64,000 nucleotides of DNA from Alkalimarinus alittae (GTDB taxonomy: Bacteria > Pseudomonadota > Gammaproteobacteria > Pseudomonadales > Oleiphilaceae): assembly GCF_026016465.1 (NCBI RefSeq), contig NZ_CP100390.1:961001-1025000 (forward strand). The letters are read 5' to 3'. Of this stretch, positions 34,734 to 46,199 are shown piece after piece; within the stretch, counting starts at the first letter, position 1, and each line of letters starts with the position of its first letter. The translations under genes were made by a program, and so were the position numbers. The notes below the pieces were generated by a model. It saw only the letters and a program-made list of their open reading frames with translations. It ran no database searches and was not told where the DNA came from.

Positions 34734-36089
34734 ATGAGTGCACGTAAACATAAAACAAGTGCATATTTTATAGTGATACTAGGCGTGTTATGGCTAGGCA
34801 TTGTCTCTGTTTCGCATGCTGCAAATGTTACTAATGCAAGGGTTTGGCCTGCACCCGATCACACTCGGTTGGTTTTTGAGATCACCTCTGGGGTTGAGCA
34901 CACGCTATTTAGCATGAGTAGCCCGAATCGAATTGTAGTGGATATGAGTAACGTTAAACTGCTCACCGACTTGTCTGACTTGCCGTTGGCGGGAAGTCCA
35001 ATTAAGCGAATTCGCTCGGCGGTTAGAAATAAACGTGATTTGCGAGTTGTACTTGATGTAGCAAGACAGGTAGAACCAAAAAGCTTTTTATTAAAGCCGA
35101 ATGAGCAGTATGGTAACCGATTGGTTATTGATCTATATGAGCATGAGAAAACACAACAAGCACCTAAAGTCGTGCGATCGGTTGATAGTCAGCATCAGAA
35201 AAGAGATATTGTCGTAGTCATAGATGCTGGGCATGGAGGTGAAGATCCTGGCGCGCTTGGTCCAGGAAGAGTGAGAGAAAAAGATGTTGTACTGGCAATA
35301 TCAAAGGAGTTGAAAGCACTGGTAGGTAGTCAGCGGGGTATGAAGGCAGAAATGACGCGTGATGGTGATTACTATGTGGGGCTTCGGCAGCGTACAGGGG
35401 TTGCAAGAAAGCACAATGCAGATTTGTTAGTGTCGATACATGCTGATGCTTTTAATAAGCCTCAGGCAAGTGGCGCCTCAGTATATGCACTGTCTAAGCG
35501 CGGTGCAACCAGTGAAGCTGCTCGTTGGCTTGCACAAAAAGAGAATAGTGCCGATTTAATTGGTGGTGTGGGAGGCGTTAGTCTGGATGACAAAGATGAT
35601 GTGCTAGCGGGTGTGTTGCTTGATTTGTCGATGACAGCAAGCTTGAATGCCAGTCTAGGGGTGGGGAATCATGTATTGAAAGCCATGGGCGGAATGACGC
35701 GGTTGCATAAGAAACGCGTTGAGCAAGCAGGCTTTGTGGTGCTTAAATCCCCAGATATTCCGTCAATTTTGGTTGAGACTGGTTTTATATCGAATCCTGT
35801 TGAGGCTAGTCGCTTGAAAACTAGAAAGTATCAGAAGAAAATGGCAAATGCGATTTATCGGGGGTTGGATACGCACTTTAAAACAACGCCCCCGCCTGGA
35901 ACATTACTCTCTTATCAGCAATACAGCGGGCAGGCTAATAGTCCGAAGCAGTATAAAATTCAACGAGGGGATACCCTTTCGGGGATAGCGAAACGCAACC
36001 AGGTTACTGTTAGTCAATTAAGAAAAGAGAACAGTTTGCGATCAGATCATGTAAAAATTGGTCAAGTCATTCGTATTCCCGCATCTTAA
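34734..36089 (+). CDS. amiB: N-acetylmuramoyl-L-alanine amidase AmiB with LysM
   Basis: AmiB cleaves peptidoglycan cross-bridge stems at the septum to separate daughter cells. The 451-residue precursor has a signal peptide (cleavage near SHAA, residue 30), an AMIN targeting domain (about 32-135), a zinc amidase_3 domain (about 160-385) and a C-terminal LysM (about 405-450). Zinc and catalytic residues are H167, E182, H236 and E348, in AGHGGEDPG, REKDVV, IHADAF and VETGFISN. The start was set at the ATG 34734 because it gives a normal signal peptide. In E. coli this enzyme needs activation by EnvC; no EnvC gene is in view. Confidence 0.96.
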   Translation: MSARKHKTSAYFIVILGVLWLGIVSVSHAANVTNARVWPAPDHTRLVFEITSGVEHTLFSMSSPNRIVVDMSNVKLLTDLSDLPLAGSPIKRIRSAVRNKRDLRVVLDVARQVEPKSFLLKPNEQYGNRLVIDLYEHEKTQQAPKVVRSVDSQHQKRDIVVVIDAGHGGEDPGALGPGRVREKDVVLAISKELKALVGSQRGMKAEMTRDGDYYVGLRQRTGVARKHNADLLVSIHADAFNKPQASGASVYALSKRGATSEAARWLAQKENSADLIGGVGGVSLDDKDDVLAGVLLDLSMTASLNASLGVGNHVLKAMGGMTRLHKKRVEQAGFVVLKSPDIPSILVETGFISNPVEASRLKTRKYQKKMANAIYRGLDTHFKTTPPPGTLLSYQQYSGQANSPKQYKIQRGDTLSGIAKRNQVTVSQLRKENSLRSDHVKIGQVIRIPAS

Positions 36090-36097
36090 ATTTTCAA

Positions 36098-36118
36098 TAC
36101 GCCGTGTGAAGCGGCGTA
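36098..36118. other. Short GC-rich hairpin between amiB and mutL
   Basis: TACGCCG (36098-36104) pairs with CGGCGTA (36112-36118) around a 7-base loop, 17 bases before the mutL start. No T-run follows, so read-through is expected; it may affect mRNA processing or mutL translation. Confidence 0.45.
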
Positions 36119-36134
36119 GGATATATTACCCATA

Positions 36135-38093
36135 ATGAGTCGAATACATAAATTATCTCCCCGTTTGGCTAACCAGATAGCGGCAGGGGAAGTGGTCGAA
36201 CGGCCGGCATCAGTTGTAAAAGAACTGTTAGAAAACTCTTTGGACGCAGGGGCGCGTAGGGTTGATATCGAGGTTGAAAATGGCGGTATCAAACTCATTA
36301 GAATTCGAGATAACGGTACGGGCATCGCACAAGATGACCTGCCGCTGGCGCTAAGTCGGCATGCAACCAGCAAAATAGATACGCTAGATGACTTAGAGGC
36401 GGTGGCTACGCTAGGGTTTCGTGGAGAGGCGCTAGCGAGTATTAGCTCTGTTTCGCGGCTATCACTGACATCCCGTCCTCGTGCAAATGGTAGCAATGTT
36501 TCTGCAGAAGATGCTGCTCCGCTTATTCAGCAAGAAGCAAGTGCTGAAGGTGCGTGGAAAGTAGAAGCAGAAGGTCGGGATATGGACGCCAAAGTAAGCC
36601 CAGCTGCTCACCCAGAAGGCGCAACGGTCGAGGTGCGAGACCTTTTTTTTAATACACCTGCTAGGCGCAAATTTCTTAGAACAGAAAAGACTGAGTTTGG
36701 ACACCTTGAAGAGGTTGTTAAGCGACAAGCGCTCAGCCGTTTTGAAGTCGGCTTTTCGCTTCGTCATAATCAACGTACCATTCATTCACTCCGCCCAGCG
36801 GCTTCAATGCAAGATAAAGAGCGCCGAATAGCAGCCTTGTGTGGCTCGCAGTTTATGGAAAACTCGGTGGTTATTGATGTTGATGCATCAGGGTTGAAGC
36901 TTTGGGGGTGGGTTGCACTGCCGACGTTTTCTAGAAGTCAGGCTGATCTTCAGTATTTTTTTGTTAATGGGCGAGTAATACGTGATCGACTGGTGGCCCA
37001 TGCGGTTAAACAGGCTTATCGTGATGTGCTTTATCATGGGCGGCACTCGGCTTTTGTACTCTATTTAGAGCTTGATCCTGCTAATGTTGATGTGAATGTG
37101 CACCCTACTAAGCATGAAGTTCGGTTTCGAGATGGTCGTTTAGTTCACGACTTTATCTTTCGAAGTCTGCATAAAGCATTAGCAGATGTTAGGCCTGATG
37201 ATCGCATGAATTTAAATAATGCAGGGCATCTTGAGAGTTCTGCGGGTGTTACACCCGGGTCGTTGATCCCCGGCTCAGGTCAGGGTGCTGTTTCAATGAC
37301 TGAGGCGGGGGCGATGATGCCGTCCTATGGTGCGCAGTCAGCGATGCCATTAAGGGATTCTGTTACGGCATCCCAAATACAAGATCAGATATCTGGCTAT
37401 GGCGCGCTTCATCCTGTTAATAATTCAGCTAATGGTGTGGGGGCGACATCTCAAGGGTTGCCTTCTCAAGTGCAATATTCGCAAGAAATGGCCGACCCTG
37501 ATCAGCTTGAACCGCCTTTGGGATATGCTATTGCCCAACTACACGGTATTTACATTTTATCCCAAAGCTCAAAAGGGATGATTGTGGTCGATATGCATGC
37601 TGCTCACGAGCGTATTACCTATGAGCGAATGAAGCAGGCGTATTATGCACAAGGGGTTAAAGCTCAGCCGCTGTTGGTGCCTGTGACTATCGCAGTTAGC
37701 CAGCGAGAGGCTTCAGTTGCAGAAGAGTTTAAAGATGCCTTTCTCAAGTTAGGGTTGCAGATTGAGCGTATTGGGCCTGAGTCACTCGTTGTTCGGCAAG
37801 TGCCTGCTTTTTTACGAGATGCGGATAGTGAGCAGCTCGTTAGAGATGTGATCTCGGACGTCACCGAGCACGGCACGAGTGATCGGGTGGAGGCGCTCGC
37901 GAATGAAATGATGGGCACAATGGCTTGCCACGGCTCAGTGCGAGCAAACAGGCAGTTAACAATTCCAGAAATGAATGCATTACTTCGCGATATGGAGGCG
38001 ACAGAGCGTAGTGGCCAGTGTAATCATGGGCGTCCAACATGGACGTTAGTCACCATGTCTGAGCTCGATAAACTCTTCCTGCGAGGGCGTTAA
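36135..38093 (+). CDS. mutL: DNA mismatch repair protein MutL (endonuclease type)
   Basis: MutL couples mismatch recognition by MutS to strand removal. The 652 residues have the N-terminal GHKL ATPase ([38 protein letters not shown]) and a C-terminal dimerisation domain. The C-terminal domain contains [12 protein letters not shown], which fits the DQHA(x)2E(x)4E endonuclease motif, plus CHGSVRAN and CNHGRPTW. These are present in Pseudomonas MutL and absent from E. coli MutL, so nicking should be intrinsic rather than by MutH. Within the ATPase domain, about residues 115-139 carry roughly 17-19 extra residues before the AEGRD motif compared with E. coli. The stop codon overlaps the miaA start (TAATG). 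Confidence 0.97.
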   Translation: MSRIHKLSPRLANQIAAGEVVERPASVVKELLENSLDAGARRVDIEVENGGIKLIRIRDNGTGIAQDDLPLALSRHATSKIDTLDDLEAVATLGFRGEALASISSVSRLSLTSRPRANGSNVSAEDAAPLIQQEASAEGAWKVEAEGRDMDAKVSPAAHPEGATVEVRDLFFNTPARRKFLRTEKTEFGHLEEVVKRQALSRFEVGFSLRHNQRTIHSLRPAASMQDKERRIAALCGSQFMENSVVIDVDASGLKLWGWVALPTFSRSQADLQYFFVNGRVIRDRLVAHAVKQAYRDVLYHGRHSAFVLYLELDPANVDVNVHPTKHEVRFRDGRLVHDFIFRSLHKALADVRPDDRMNLNNAGHLESSAGVTPGSLIPGSGQGAVSMTEAGAMMPSYGAQSAMPLRDSVTASQIQDQISGYGALHPVNNSANGVGATSQGLPSQVQYSQEMADPDQLEPPLGYAIAQLHGIYILSQSSKGMIVVDMHAAHERITYERMKQAYYAQGVKAQPLLVPVTIAVSQREASVAEEFKDAFLKLGLQIERIGPESLVVRQVPAFLRDADSEQLVRDVISDVTEHGTSDRVEALANEMMGTMACHGSVRANRQLTIPEMNALLRDMEATERSGQCNHGRPTWTLVTMSELDKLFLRGR

Positions 38094-39112
38094 TGAGTAG
38101 CACTGATCAAAACAAAAAGCCTCTGGTTATTTACCTTATGGGGCCAACCGCATCAGGTAAAACAGATTTAGCGGTTGCACTCACTAAAGCGTTGCCGTGC
38201 GATATCATTAGTGTGGACTCAGCATTGGTGTATCGGGGGATGGATATTGGTACAGCCAAGCCGGAAGCGGAGGTATTAAAAGAGGCACCTCATCGTTTGA
38301 TTAATGTCTGCGACCCAGCAGGATCATACTCCGCTGCACAATTTAGAGAGGATGCGCTTAAAGAGATGGCGGCTATTATCGAAAAAGGCCGTATCCCTTT
38401 ACTCGTGGGGGGGACAATGATGTACTTTAAGGCGTTGGATCAAGGGCTTGCAACGCTACCCTCTGCAGATCCCGTCATAAGACAGAAATTGTTGGATGAA
38501 GCCAACGAAAAAGGGTGGGGGTACATGCACCAAAAGCTGGCAAAGATAGACCCCGTTTCGGCCGATCGAATACACCCGAATGATCCACAGCGCTTGCAGC
38601 GAGCACTTGAGGTTTTTGAAATATCAGGCAAGACATTAACAGATTTTTGGGCAGATCAAGCCGCGTTAAAAGAAAAGCAAGAAACTGGACAGAATATCGA
38701 AGCGCATTACACTAATTGGGAGAGCGACACTTTTAGTGCTTTATCGTATAATGCGATAAATATTGCAGTATCACCAAAAGAACGCTCCACTCTCCACGAA
38801 AGAATTGCGCTACGATTTAAACAGATGTTAAATAACGGTTTTGTTGAAGAGGTTGAGGGGCTGCATCAATCTGGCAAACTGAATTTATCAATGCCCTCTA
38901 TGCGATGTGTGGGTTATAGGCAAGTTTGGGAGTACCTAGACGGAAAACTCAGCTATGATGAAATGGTTGAGCGCGGCGTTATTGCAACTCGACAGCTAGC
39001 AAAGAGACAAATAACTTGGTTGAGGCGATGGCCAAATTTGAATTGGTTTGAGTCAGAAGATCCGGAATTGCTTGCCAAGGTATTGAAAATAGTACACTCT
39101 GCCACCATTTAG
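38093..39112 (+). CDS. miaA: tRNA dimethylallyltransferase MiaA
   Basis: MiaA attaches a dimethylallyl group to A37 of tRNAs that read UNN codons. The 339-residue protein has the P-loop [11 protein letters not shown] near residues 17-27, the [16 protein letters not shown] motif, and the [18 protein letters not shown] segment, all typical. It is somewhat longer than E. coli MiaA because of an insertion around residues 185-215 ([19 protein letters not shown] region). The start overlaps the mutL stop by one base. hfq follows after 86 bases, a conserved order. Confidence 0.97.
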   Translation: MSSTDQNKKPLVIYLMGPTASGKTDLAVALTKALPCDIISVDSALVYRGMDIGTAKPEAEVLKEAPHRLINVCDPAGSYSAAQFREDALKEMAAIIEKGRIPLLVGGTMMYFKALDQGLATLPSADPVIRQKLLDEANEKGWGYMHQKLAKIDPVSADRIHPNDPQRLQRALEVFEISGKTLTDFWADQAALKEKQETGQNIEAHYTNWESDTFSALSYNAINIAVSPKERSTLHERIALRFKQMLNNGFVEEVEGLHQSGKLNLSMPSMRCVGYRQVWEYLDGKLSYDEMVERGVIATRQLAKRQITWLRRWPNLNWFESEDPELLAKVLKIVHSATI

Positions 39113-39198
39113 TATTATAACTTGAAACGCTTTAAACAATTTTAGTTTGTCTTTTGCAGACTGAAGGAAGAATTAAACATAAAAACAGGAGATTAGAG

Positions 39199-39450
39199 AT
39201 GTCGAAAGGGCACTCACTACAAGACCCTTATTTAAATGCATTGCGCAAGGAGCGCATTCCAGTATCCATTTTCCTGGTGAACGGCATTAAATTACAAGGA
39301 CAAATAGAGTCATTTGACCAGTTCGTTATTTTGTTGAAGAACACTGTGAGTCAGATGGTTTATAAACATGCAATTTCTACGGTTGTTCCCGCTAGAAATG
39401 TTCGCTTAGCTCCAGCAAACCCAGCTGAAGAAGGCGAAGGAAACACCTAA
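39199..39450 (+). CDS. hfq: RNA chaperone Hfq
   Basis: Hfq is the Sm-like hexameric chaperone that pairs small RNAs with mRNAs. The 83-residue protein has both Sm motifs: [22 protein letters not shown] (Sm1 region) and [14 protein letters not shown] (Sm2, including the KH pair). The N-terminal [13 protein letters not shown] is the standard start, and AGGAG lies 7 bases before the ATG at 39199. The C-terminal tail after the Sm core is short (about 18 residues) and acidic, as in Pseudomonas rather than E. coli. Confidence 0.98.
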   Translation: MSKGHSLQDPYLNALRKERIPVSIFLVNGIKLQGQIESFDQFVILLKNTVSQMVYKHAISTVVPARNVRLAPANPAEEGEGNT

Positions 39451-39467
39451 AATAGGAAATAATCAAT

Positions 39468-40775
39468 TTGTTTGAACGTCCGGATACGGGTGAACGAGCG
39501 GTATTGGTTCACCTGGATTTTACGTCCGATCGTGAGCGCGAAGACCCTCAAGAGTTTAAAGAATTAGTCAGGTCAGCGGGTGTAGAGCCGATGACTTTAA
39601 TTGAGGGTTCAAGAGGACATCCTAGTCCACGATATTTCGTGGGCGAAGGAAAGCTTGAGGAGGTGCGTCAAGCCGTCGAAATTTACGATGCTGACGTTGT
39701 TCTTTTTAATCATTCGTTATCACCAAGCCAAGAACGTAATATAGAAGCAGCTCTGCAATGTCGAGTTATAGATCGTACAGGGGTTATTCTTGATATTTTT
39801 GCTCAACGAGCAAGAACTCACGAAGGTAAGCTTCAAGTTGAGTTAGCTCAGCTTGAGCATATGTCTACGCGTTTGATTCGAGGCTGGACCCACCTAGAAA
39901 GACAGAAAGGGGGGATTGGTATGCGGGGGCCGGGTGAGACCCAGCTTGAAACTGATCGCCGCCTACTGAGAGCCAGAATTAAATCAATTAATAAGCGCTT
40001 AGATAAGGTTCGTAAACAGCGAGACCAGGGTAGGCGTGCGCGTGTACGTGCAGATATACCGACTATTTCCTTGGTTGGTTATACCAACGCAGGCAAATCG
40101 ACACTATTTAACCGTATAACTGAATCGAGTGTCTATGCGGCAGACTTATTGTTTGCAACGTTAGACCCAACGCTGCGGCGGGTAGAACTGCCCGATGTTG
40201 GCCCCGTTATACTGGTCGATACAGTGGGGTTTATTAGGCACTTACCCCATAAGTTGGTGGAGTCTTTTAGAGCGACACTTGAAGAAACCTGCAGTGCAAA
40301 TTTGCTGCTGCATGTGATCGACTGTGACGATGATAACCGTCTCGAAAATATAGAGCAGGTTAAACTTGTGCTTGAAGAAATTGGTGCTCATGAAATTCAG
40401 GTACTTCAGGTGTATAACAAGCTTGACTTGTTAGAGGGTCGCCAACCTAGGGTTGACCGAGATGAGGAAGGTAGGCCTAGTCGCGTTTGGGTTTCTGCAA
40501 ACACTGGAGACGGCATAGAGTTGCTTCTTGATTCTGTTGCTGAGTTGATGGCAGAAGATCTGATTCATCAGCGCTTACTGATTGAAAGTAAGCAAGGGCG
40601 ATTAAGAGCATTATTTTATGAGGCGGGTGCAGTTGTTGCCGAAACATTTACGGAGAGTGGTCAAGCTTGTCTAGAAATACGCATACAGCGGCAAGACTTC
40701 AATCAGCTACTGCGTCGAGCTGAGATGAGTGAAAGTGAATTAGTTTTTCAGGAATATGAACCTCAGGTAGATTGA
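39468..40775 (+). CDS. hflX: GTPase HflX
   Basis: HflX is a ribosome-splitting GTPase active under heat or stress. The 435-residue protein has the N-terminal HflX domain (about 1-185) with the Gly-rich MRGPGETQLETDRR, then the G domain: P-loop GYTNAGKSTLFN, DTVGFIRHLP for G3 and YNKLDL for G4. The start is a TTG 17 bases after the hfq stop; MFERPDTGERAVLVHLD is the expected N-terminus, and a GGA-type ribosome-binding site is near. It sits between hfq and hflKC as in most gammaproteobacteria. Confidence 0.96.
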   Translation: MFERPDTGERAVLVHLDFTSDREREDPQEFKELVRSAGVEPMTLIEGSRGHPSPRYFVGEGKLEEVRQAVEIYDADVVLFNHSLSPSQERNIEAALQCRVIDRTGVILDIFAQRARTHEGKLQVELAQLEHMSTRLIRGWTHLERQKGGIGMRGPGETQLETDRRLLRARIKSINKRLDKVRKQRDQGRRARVRADIPTISLVGYTNAGKSTLFNRITESSVYAADLLFATLDPTLRRVELPDVGPVILVDTVGFIRHLPHKLVESFRATLEETCSANLLLHVIDCDDDNRLENIEQVKLVLEEIGAHEIQVLQVYNKLDLLEGRQPRVDRDEEGRPSRVWVSANTGDGIELLLDSVAELMAEDLIHQRLLIESKQGRLRALFYEAGAVVAETFTESGQACLEIRIQRQDFNQLLRRAEMSESELVFQEYEPQVD

Positions 40776-40970
40776 CCAGAAAAGCTAAATTTCAATTTTG
40801 TAACTTGCTGTATTGGATTAAGATCAATATTATTCGTGCTAATACATGTGGTGAGGATTTATTTAGGCTTCGGTAAGCGAGAGTTGAGCTTTTTGATTTT
40901 CTCGCCGTAAAACCGTAAGGCTATCAACGGTCTTTATTTTAACTTTAGAATTCAATTAACGGAGAGTCTT

Positions 40971-42179
40971 ATGGCCTGGAATGAGCCGGGTGGTAATCGA
41001 AATGACAAAGATCCTTGGGGCGGCGGAAATCGCGGCAATGATCAAGGGCCACCAGATCTAGACGAAGCGCTAAAAAAAGGAATGGAAAAGTTGAATAAGT
41101 TATTTGGTGGTAAACCAAATGGCTCAGGAGACTCTGGTTCTAGCGGTAGTGGTAATGGATCGGGTGCCGCATTTGGCGGGATTTTCGTTATCGTCATTAT
41201 AGGTTTACTTATTCTCTTAGCGGTTGAATCTGTCTACACCGTTGACGAACGAGAAAGAGCCGTTGTACTGCGATTCGGCAAGTACTCAGAAACATTAGGC
41301 CCAGGTTTGCAGTTTAAACTGCCATTGGTAGACCGTGTCGAAAAAGTAGATGTTACGCGTGTTCGTTCAGCGGCCACTCGTGGACATATGTTGACTGAAG
41401 ATGAAAACATCGTTGAGATTAACTTAGCGGTTCAATATGTCGTCAAAGATCCTAAGGCGTTTGTGCTTGATATTCGTAATGCCGAACGAACCTTAGACTA
41501 CGCGACCGACGCAGCGCTTCGACATGAAGTGGGTAGTGCAGAATTGCATCAAGTATTGACCGAAGGGCGGTCTGTGTTAGCGGTTCGTACTCAAGAGCGT
41601 TTGCAGAAGTCTATGGATTTCTACCACTCAGGTCTGCAAGTCAGTAAGGTGAACATAGAAAGCACTCAGGCGCCTGCGGAGGTTCAAGATGCGTTTCAGG
41701 ATGTTCAGCGAGCTAAAGAAGATGAGCAACGAGTGAAGGCAGAAGCTGAAGCGTATCGCAATAAAGTGGTACCTGAAGCGCGTGGTATGGCTCAGCGTAT
41801 ACTTGAAGAAGCTAGCGCATATAAAGAAGAAGTTATAGCGCGGGCAAAGGGTGATACTTCTCGATTCCTTAAGTTGTTGTCTGTTTACGATAAAGCACCA
41901 GACGTCACTAGAGAGCGTCTCTATATCGATACCATGCAACGTGTTATGAGTAAAAGTAGCAAGGTGTTAGTCGATGTTGAAGGTGGCAATAACATGATGT
42001 ATTTGCCATTAGATAAGATGATGTCGAGTAGTCCTACAGTATCGGGTTCTGCTTCTGTTTCAGGTTCCGCAGGGTCGGGCCGCTTGAATAGTGATGAAAT
42101 AGGAAGCTTAACTGATCGAGTACTGCAAGAGCTACGTACTAGACAGTCTGATAACACGACTAGAAGAGGGAGAGAATAA
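40971..42179 (+). CDS. hflK: FtsH protease modulator HflK
   Basis: HflK and HflC form a large stomatin-family (SPFH) cage around the FtsH protease in the inner membrane. The 402-residue HflK begins with a Gly/Asn/Pro-rich cytoplasmic stretch (about 1-60), then one membrane span (about 63-85), then the periplasmic SPFH domain (about 85-290) and a coiled-coil/C-terminal region. GGAGAG precedes the ATG. A 195-base gap from hflX may hold its own promoter. The stop overlaps the hflC ATG by one base (TAATG), consistent with fixed stoichiometry of the pair. Confidence 0.97.
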   Translation: MAWNEPGGNRNDKDPWGGGNRGNDQGPPDLDEALKKGMEKLNKLFGGKPNGSGDSGSSGSGNGSGAAFGGIFVIVIIGLLILLAVESVYTVDERERAVVLRFGKYSETLGPGLQFKLPLVDRVEKVDVTRVRSAATRGHMLTEDENIVEINLAVQYVVKDPKAFVLDIRNAERTLDYATDAALRHEVGSAELHQVLTEGRSVLAVRTQERLQKSMDFYHSGLQVSKVNIESTQAPAEVQDAFQDVQRAKEDEQRVKAEAEAYRNKVVPEARGMAQRILEEASAYKEEVIARAKGDTSRFLKLLSVYDKAPDVTRERLYIDTMQRVMSKSSKVLVDVEGGNNMMYLPLDKMMSSSPTVSGSASVSGSAGSGRLNSDEIGSLTDRVLQELRTRQSDNTTRRGRE

Positions 42180-43057
42180 TGAGTCCTAAAGCTATTGGCA
42201 TTATAGTTGTTGCCTTAATCGTACTCCTTATAGGCTCTGCTTCTATTTATGTGGTACCCGAAACTCAAAGTGGTGTTAGGCTACGTTTTGGTGAGTTGGT
42301 TGAGAATGAAATTCAGCCTGGGCTCCATTTTAAAGCCCCAATTATTGATGAAATAAGAAAATTTGATGTACGAATTCTGACGCTAGATGCACCTGCTCGT
42401 GAGTATTTGACGATTGAGCAAAAGCCTTTAGTGGTAGATTCTTTTGTTACTTGGCAGGTTAATGATGTAGCCAAGTACTATAAGAGTACTTCAGGTGATG
42501 AAACCCGAGCCGTGATGTTGCTTTCCTCTCGAATTGATAACGGCCTGCGTGATCAGTTCGGTATTCGAACTATGCATGAAGTGATTTCTGGCCAGCGTGA
42601 TGAGTTGATGATTGAGCTAACCAAAGCCATGAACTCAGTAATGGCTGAAGAGTTTGGGATTAAAATCGTAGACATTCGTATCAAGGGTATCGACCTTCCT
42701 AAAACTGTCAGCAGCGATGTATATCGTCGTATGAGAAGTGAAAGAGAAAAAGAAGCTCAAGAGCACCGTTCGAAAGGCCGTGAGCTAGCAGAAGGGATTA
42801 AAGCTGATGCTGATCGCCAAAAAATAGTCGTTGAAGCGGAAGCTTATCGAGAGTCTGAAGTGACGCGCGGTGAAGGTGATGAGATTGCAGCGCAAATTTA
42901 TGCTGATGCTTATAGCCAAAATGCTGAGTTTTACTCTTTTTATAGAAGCTTGACTGCATATGAGAGTGCATTCTCTAACAAGAGCGACATACTTGTGGTT
43001 GACCCAGATAGCGACTTTCTTAAATACTTGAATCAATCTCAAGGGAAAAAGAAATAA
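42179..43057 (+). CDS. hflC: FtsH protease modulator HflC
   Basis: Partner of HflK. The 292-residue protein has an N-terminal membrane span (about 4-24) followed by the SPFH domain (VVPETQSGVRLRFGE onwards, to about 190) and the alpha-helical, alanine/glutamate-rich segment (EREKEAQEHRSKGRELAEG) that builds the cage wall. The gene starts inside the hflK stop codon and ends 28 bases before a strong terminator, closing the transcript that runs through hfq-hflX-hflK-hflC. Confidence 0.97.
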   Translation: MSPKAIGIIVVALIVLLIGSASIYVVPETQSGVRLRFGELVENEIQPGLHFKAPIIDEIRKFDVRILTLDAPAREYLTIEQKPLVVDSFVTWQVNDVAKYYKSTSGDETRAVMLLSSRIDNGLRDQFGIRTMHEVISGQRDELMIELTKAMNSVMAEEFGIKIVDIRIKGIDLPKTVSSDVYRRMRSEREKEAQEHRSKGRELAEGIKADADRQKIVVEAEAYRESEVTRGEGDEIAAQIYADAYSQNAEFYSFYRSLTAYESAFSNKSDILVVDPDSDFLKYLNQSQGKKK

Positions 43058-43085
43058 AAGTCTGGTAAAATAGCGTAAAAATAAG

Positions 43086-43121
43086 ACCGGGGCATTAGCG
43101 GACTAATTCCCCGGTTTTTTT
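43086..43121 (+). terminator. Strong Rho-independent terminator after hflC
   Basis: ACCGGGG (43086-43092) pairs with CCCCGGT (43109-43115), and an inner ATTAG/CTAAT stem continues it around a CGGA tetraloop. A T-run (43115-43121) follows. This is the clearest terminator in the window. Confidence 0.93.
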
Positions 43122-43237
43122 GTGTGCAAGAAAAGGGTAGAATCGCCCACTTGATGATTAAATGATCGTTTTTATGGTTGAGATCATTTAGGTCAAACTT
43201 ATTTTTAGGCTAGACCCTTAATGTGGTGGATCGCTTG

Positions 43238-43423
43238 ATGTGGCAAGAAATCGGTATTGCCTTCAGTATGCTTTTGGTTATTGAGGGAATTATTCCATTT
43301 TTGTACCCTCAGCGATGGAAGAATATGGTTCAAACCTTGGCTCAAATCGATAATCGTTCGATGAGAGTCATGGGGTTGATAAGTATGTTATTAGGTACGG
43401 GGTTGCTCTACCTGGTGCATTGA
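43238..43423 (+). CDS. DUF2065 (YjeT-like) small membrane protein
   Basis: A 61-residue protein with two membrane spans (about 4-22 and 41-59) joined by a basic loop containing YPQRWKNM. This matches the YjeT/DUF2065 family, found between hflC and purA or hisZ in many gammaproteobacteria. I start it at the ATG 43238 (MWQEIG), which matches family N-termini as I remember them; a GTG at 43223 would add 5 residues. Function unknown; the position suggests a link to HflKC/FtsH but there is a terminator in between. Confidence 0.82.
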   Translation: MWQEIGIAFSMLLVIEGIIPFLYPQRWKNMVQTLAQIDNRSMRVMGLISMLLGTGLLYLVH

Positions 43424-43509
43424 TCATATCGCAACACATTAATTTAATAAGTGCATACTCAAAATGTACTTACAAAATGTACTTTGAATAGATTCTGACA
43501 GGCGTAAAA

Positions 43510-44697
43510 ATGACAGTATCAGATCGCTGGTTGCTTCCCGATGGCGTAGATGAATTATTACCTCCCAATGCAAGGGTTGTTGAGCAGTTACGAAGACGGT
43601 TGTTAGATAACATATCTAACTGGGGTTACGAACTCATTAGTCCACCGATGATTGAGTTTCTCGAGTCACTCTTAACTGGAACAGGAAACGACCTTAACCT
43701 TCAAACGCTAAAAGTGACCGATCAGTTATCCGGTAGACTGATGGGGATACGCGCCGACATTACTCCGCAAGCCGCTAGAATTGATGCTCATAGTTTAAGA
43801 GAGCAGGGCGTAACCCGACTATGTTATGCCGATGCGGTTATTCATGCGCGTCCAGCGCACCTTCTGACTAATCGTTGTCCTATCCAAATAGGATGTGAGT
43901 TGTTTGGTGAAGCCTCACTAGCGGCTGACGTTGAAGTTATTTCTTTAATGCTCAATACGCTTAATTTGGCAGGGCTTGAAAAGGTTCACGTTGATCTTGC
44001 TCATGTGGGAATCTATAGAGGGTTGATTAGCGAGGCAGGTTTTGAGCGAGATACCGAGCTAGCTATTTTTGATGCGATTCGTAGAAAATCGATTCCCGAA
44101 CTCGAAGAGCTTTTATCTGGCGACGTTGGTAATGCGGCTGTTGCAAAAATGCTATTGCAACTGACTAATGCGTCGGGTGGTATTGAAGCGATCAAGAATA
44201 TTAAATCGATAGTTACTGGTGCGTCCAAAGACGTACTCAATGCCGTTGAGCAGTTAGAGTCAATTATCGACCAGTTACAGCAGCGTTACCCGAATATAGA
44301 GCTAGGCTTCGATTTCTGTGAATTACGCGGCTATAACTACCATACAGGTTTAGTCTTTGCGGCGTATTACCCTGGTTATGGTCATGCGGTTGCTAAAGGC
44401 GGACGATATGACGCGATAGGTAAAGAGTTTGGTAGTGAGCGCTCTGCAACAGGTTTTAGTGCTGATTTGAAAATATTAGCCATGCTTGCGTCCCCAGATG
44501 GTATTGAAAATAAAAAAGGCATATTGGCGCCTTTTAGTGACGATATTACGCTTTGGGATGCAATTGATCGCTTGCGACAAACCGAAAAGGTTGTGCAGTC
44601 ACTTTCTGTAGAAAGCGATAGCAATGATGCCGCTCAGCTTGGGTGCGATAGAGAATTGGTTAAAGAGAGTGATACTTGGGTCGTTAAACCGATATAA
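43510..44697 (+). CDS. hisZ: ATP phosphoribosyltransferase regulatory subunit HisZ
   Basis: HisZ is a catalytically inactive paralogue of histidyl-tRNA synthetase that forms a complex with the short form of HisG and lets histidine regulate the first step of histidine synthesis. The 395 residues include the class II synthetase-like fold (RWLLPDGVDELLPP start, GIRADITPQAARI, and the FDFCELRGYNYHTGLVFAAY stretch), but lack the anticodon-binding domain. Its presence predicts a short-form HisG elsewhere in the genome. The hisZ-purA order next to hflKC is the Pseudomonas arrangement. Confidence 0.95.
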   Translation: MTVSDRWLLPDGVDELLPPNARVVEQLRRRLLDNISNWGYELISPPMIEFLESLLTGTGNDLNLQTLKVTDQLSGRLMGIRADITPQAARIDAHSLREQGVTRLCYADAVIHARPAHLLTNRCPIQIGCELFGEASLAADVEVISLMLNTLNLAGLEKVHVDLAHVGIYRGLISEAGFERDTELAIFDAIRRKSIPELEELLSGDVGNAAVAKMLLQLTNASGGIEAIKNIKSIVTGASKDVLNAVEQLESIIDQLQQRYPNIELGFDFCELRGYNYHTGLVFAAYYPGYGHAVAKGGRYDAIGKEFGSERSATGFSADLKILAMLASPDGIENKKGILAPFSDDITLWDAIDRLRQTEKVVQSLSVESDSNDAAQLGCDRELVKESDTWVVKPI

Positions 44698-44838
44698 TTA
44701 ACGGTACTACCGATACGATTTTCATCTTGAACGAAATGAATGGGAATTGAGTCCATATTTAATTGATTTACGAGCTTATTAACTTGAAAGCCAAATAAAT
44801 ATAACGACAATTCCGCTTTAACACTGTATTTGTTTTAA

Positions 44839-46146
<1,308 letters not shown>

Positions 46147-46163
46147 GGTCGTTTAGAAAACAC

Positions 46164-46192
46164 AAAGGCAGAGTTTATACTCTGCCTTTTTT
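46164..46192. terminator. Terminator between convergent purA and cmoB
   Basis: AAAGGCAGAGT (46164-46174) pairs exactly with ACTCTGCCTTT (46179-46189), with a 4-base loop and a T-run to 46192. The A-rich left flank gives T residues on the other strand, so it may serve cmoB as well. Confidence 0.9.
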
Positions 46193-46199
46193 ATTGGTT

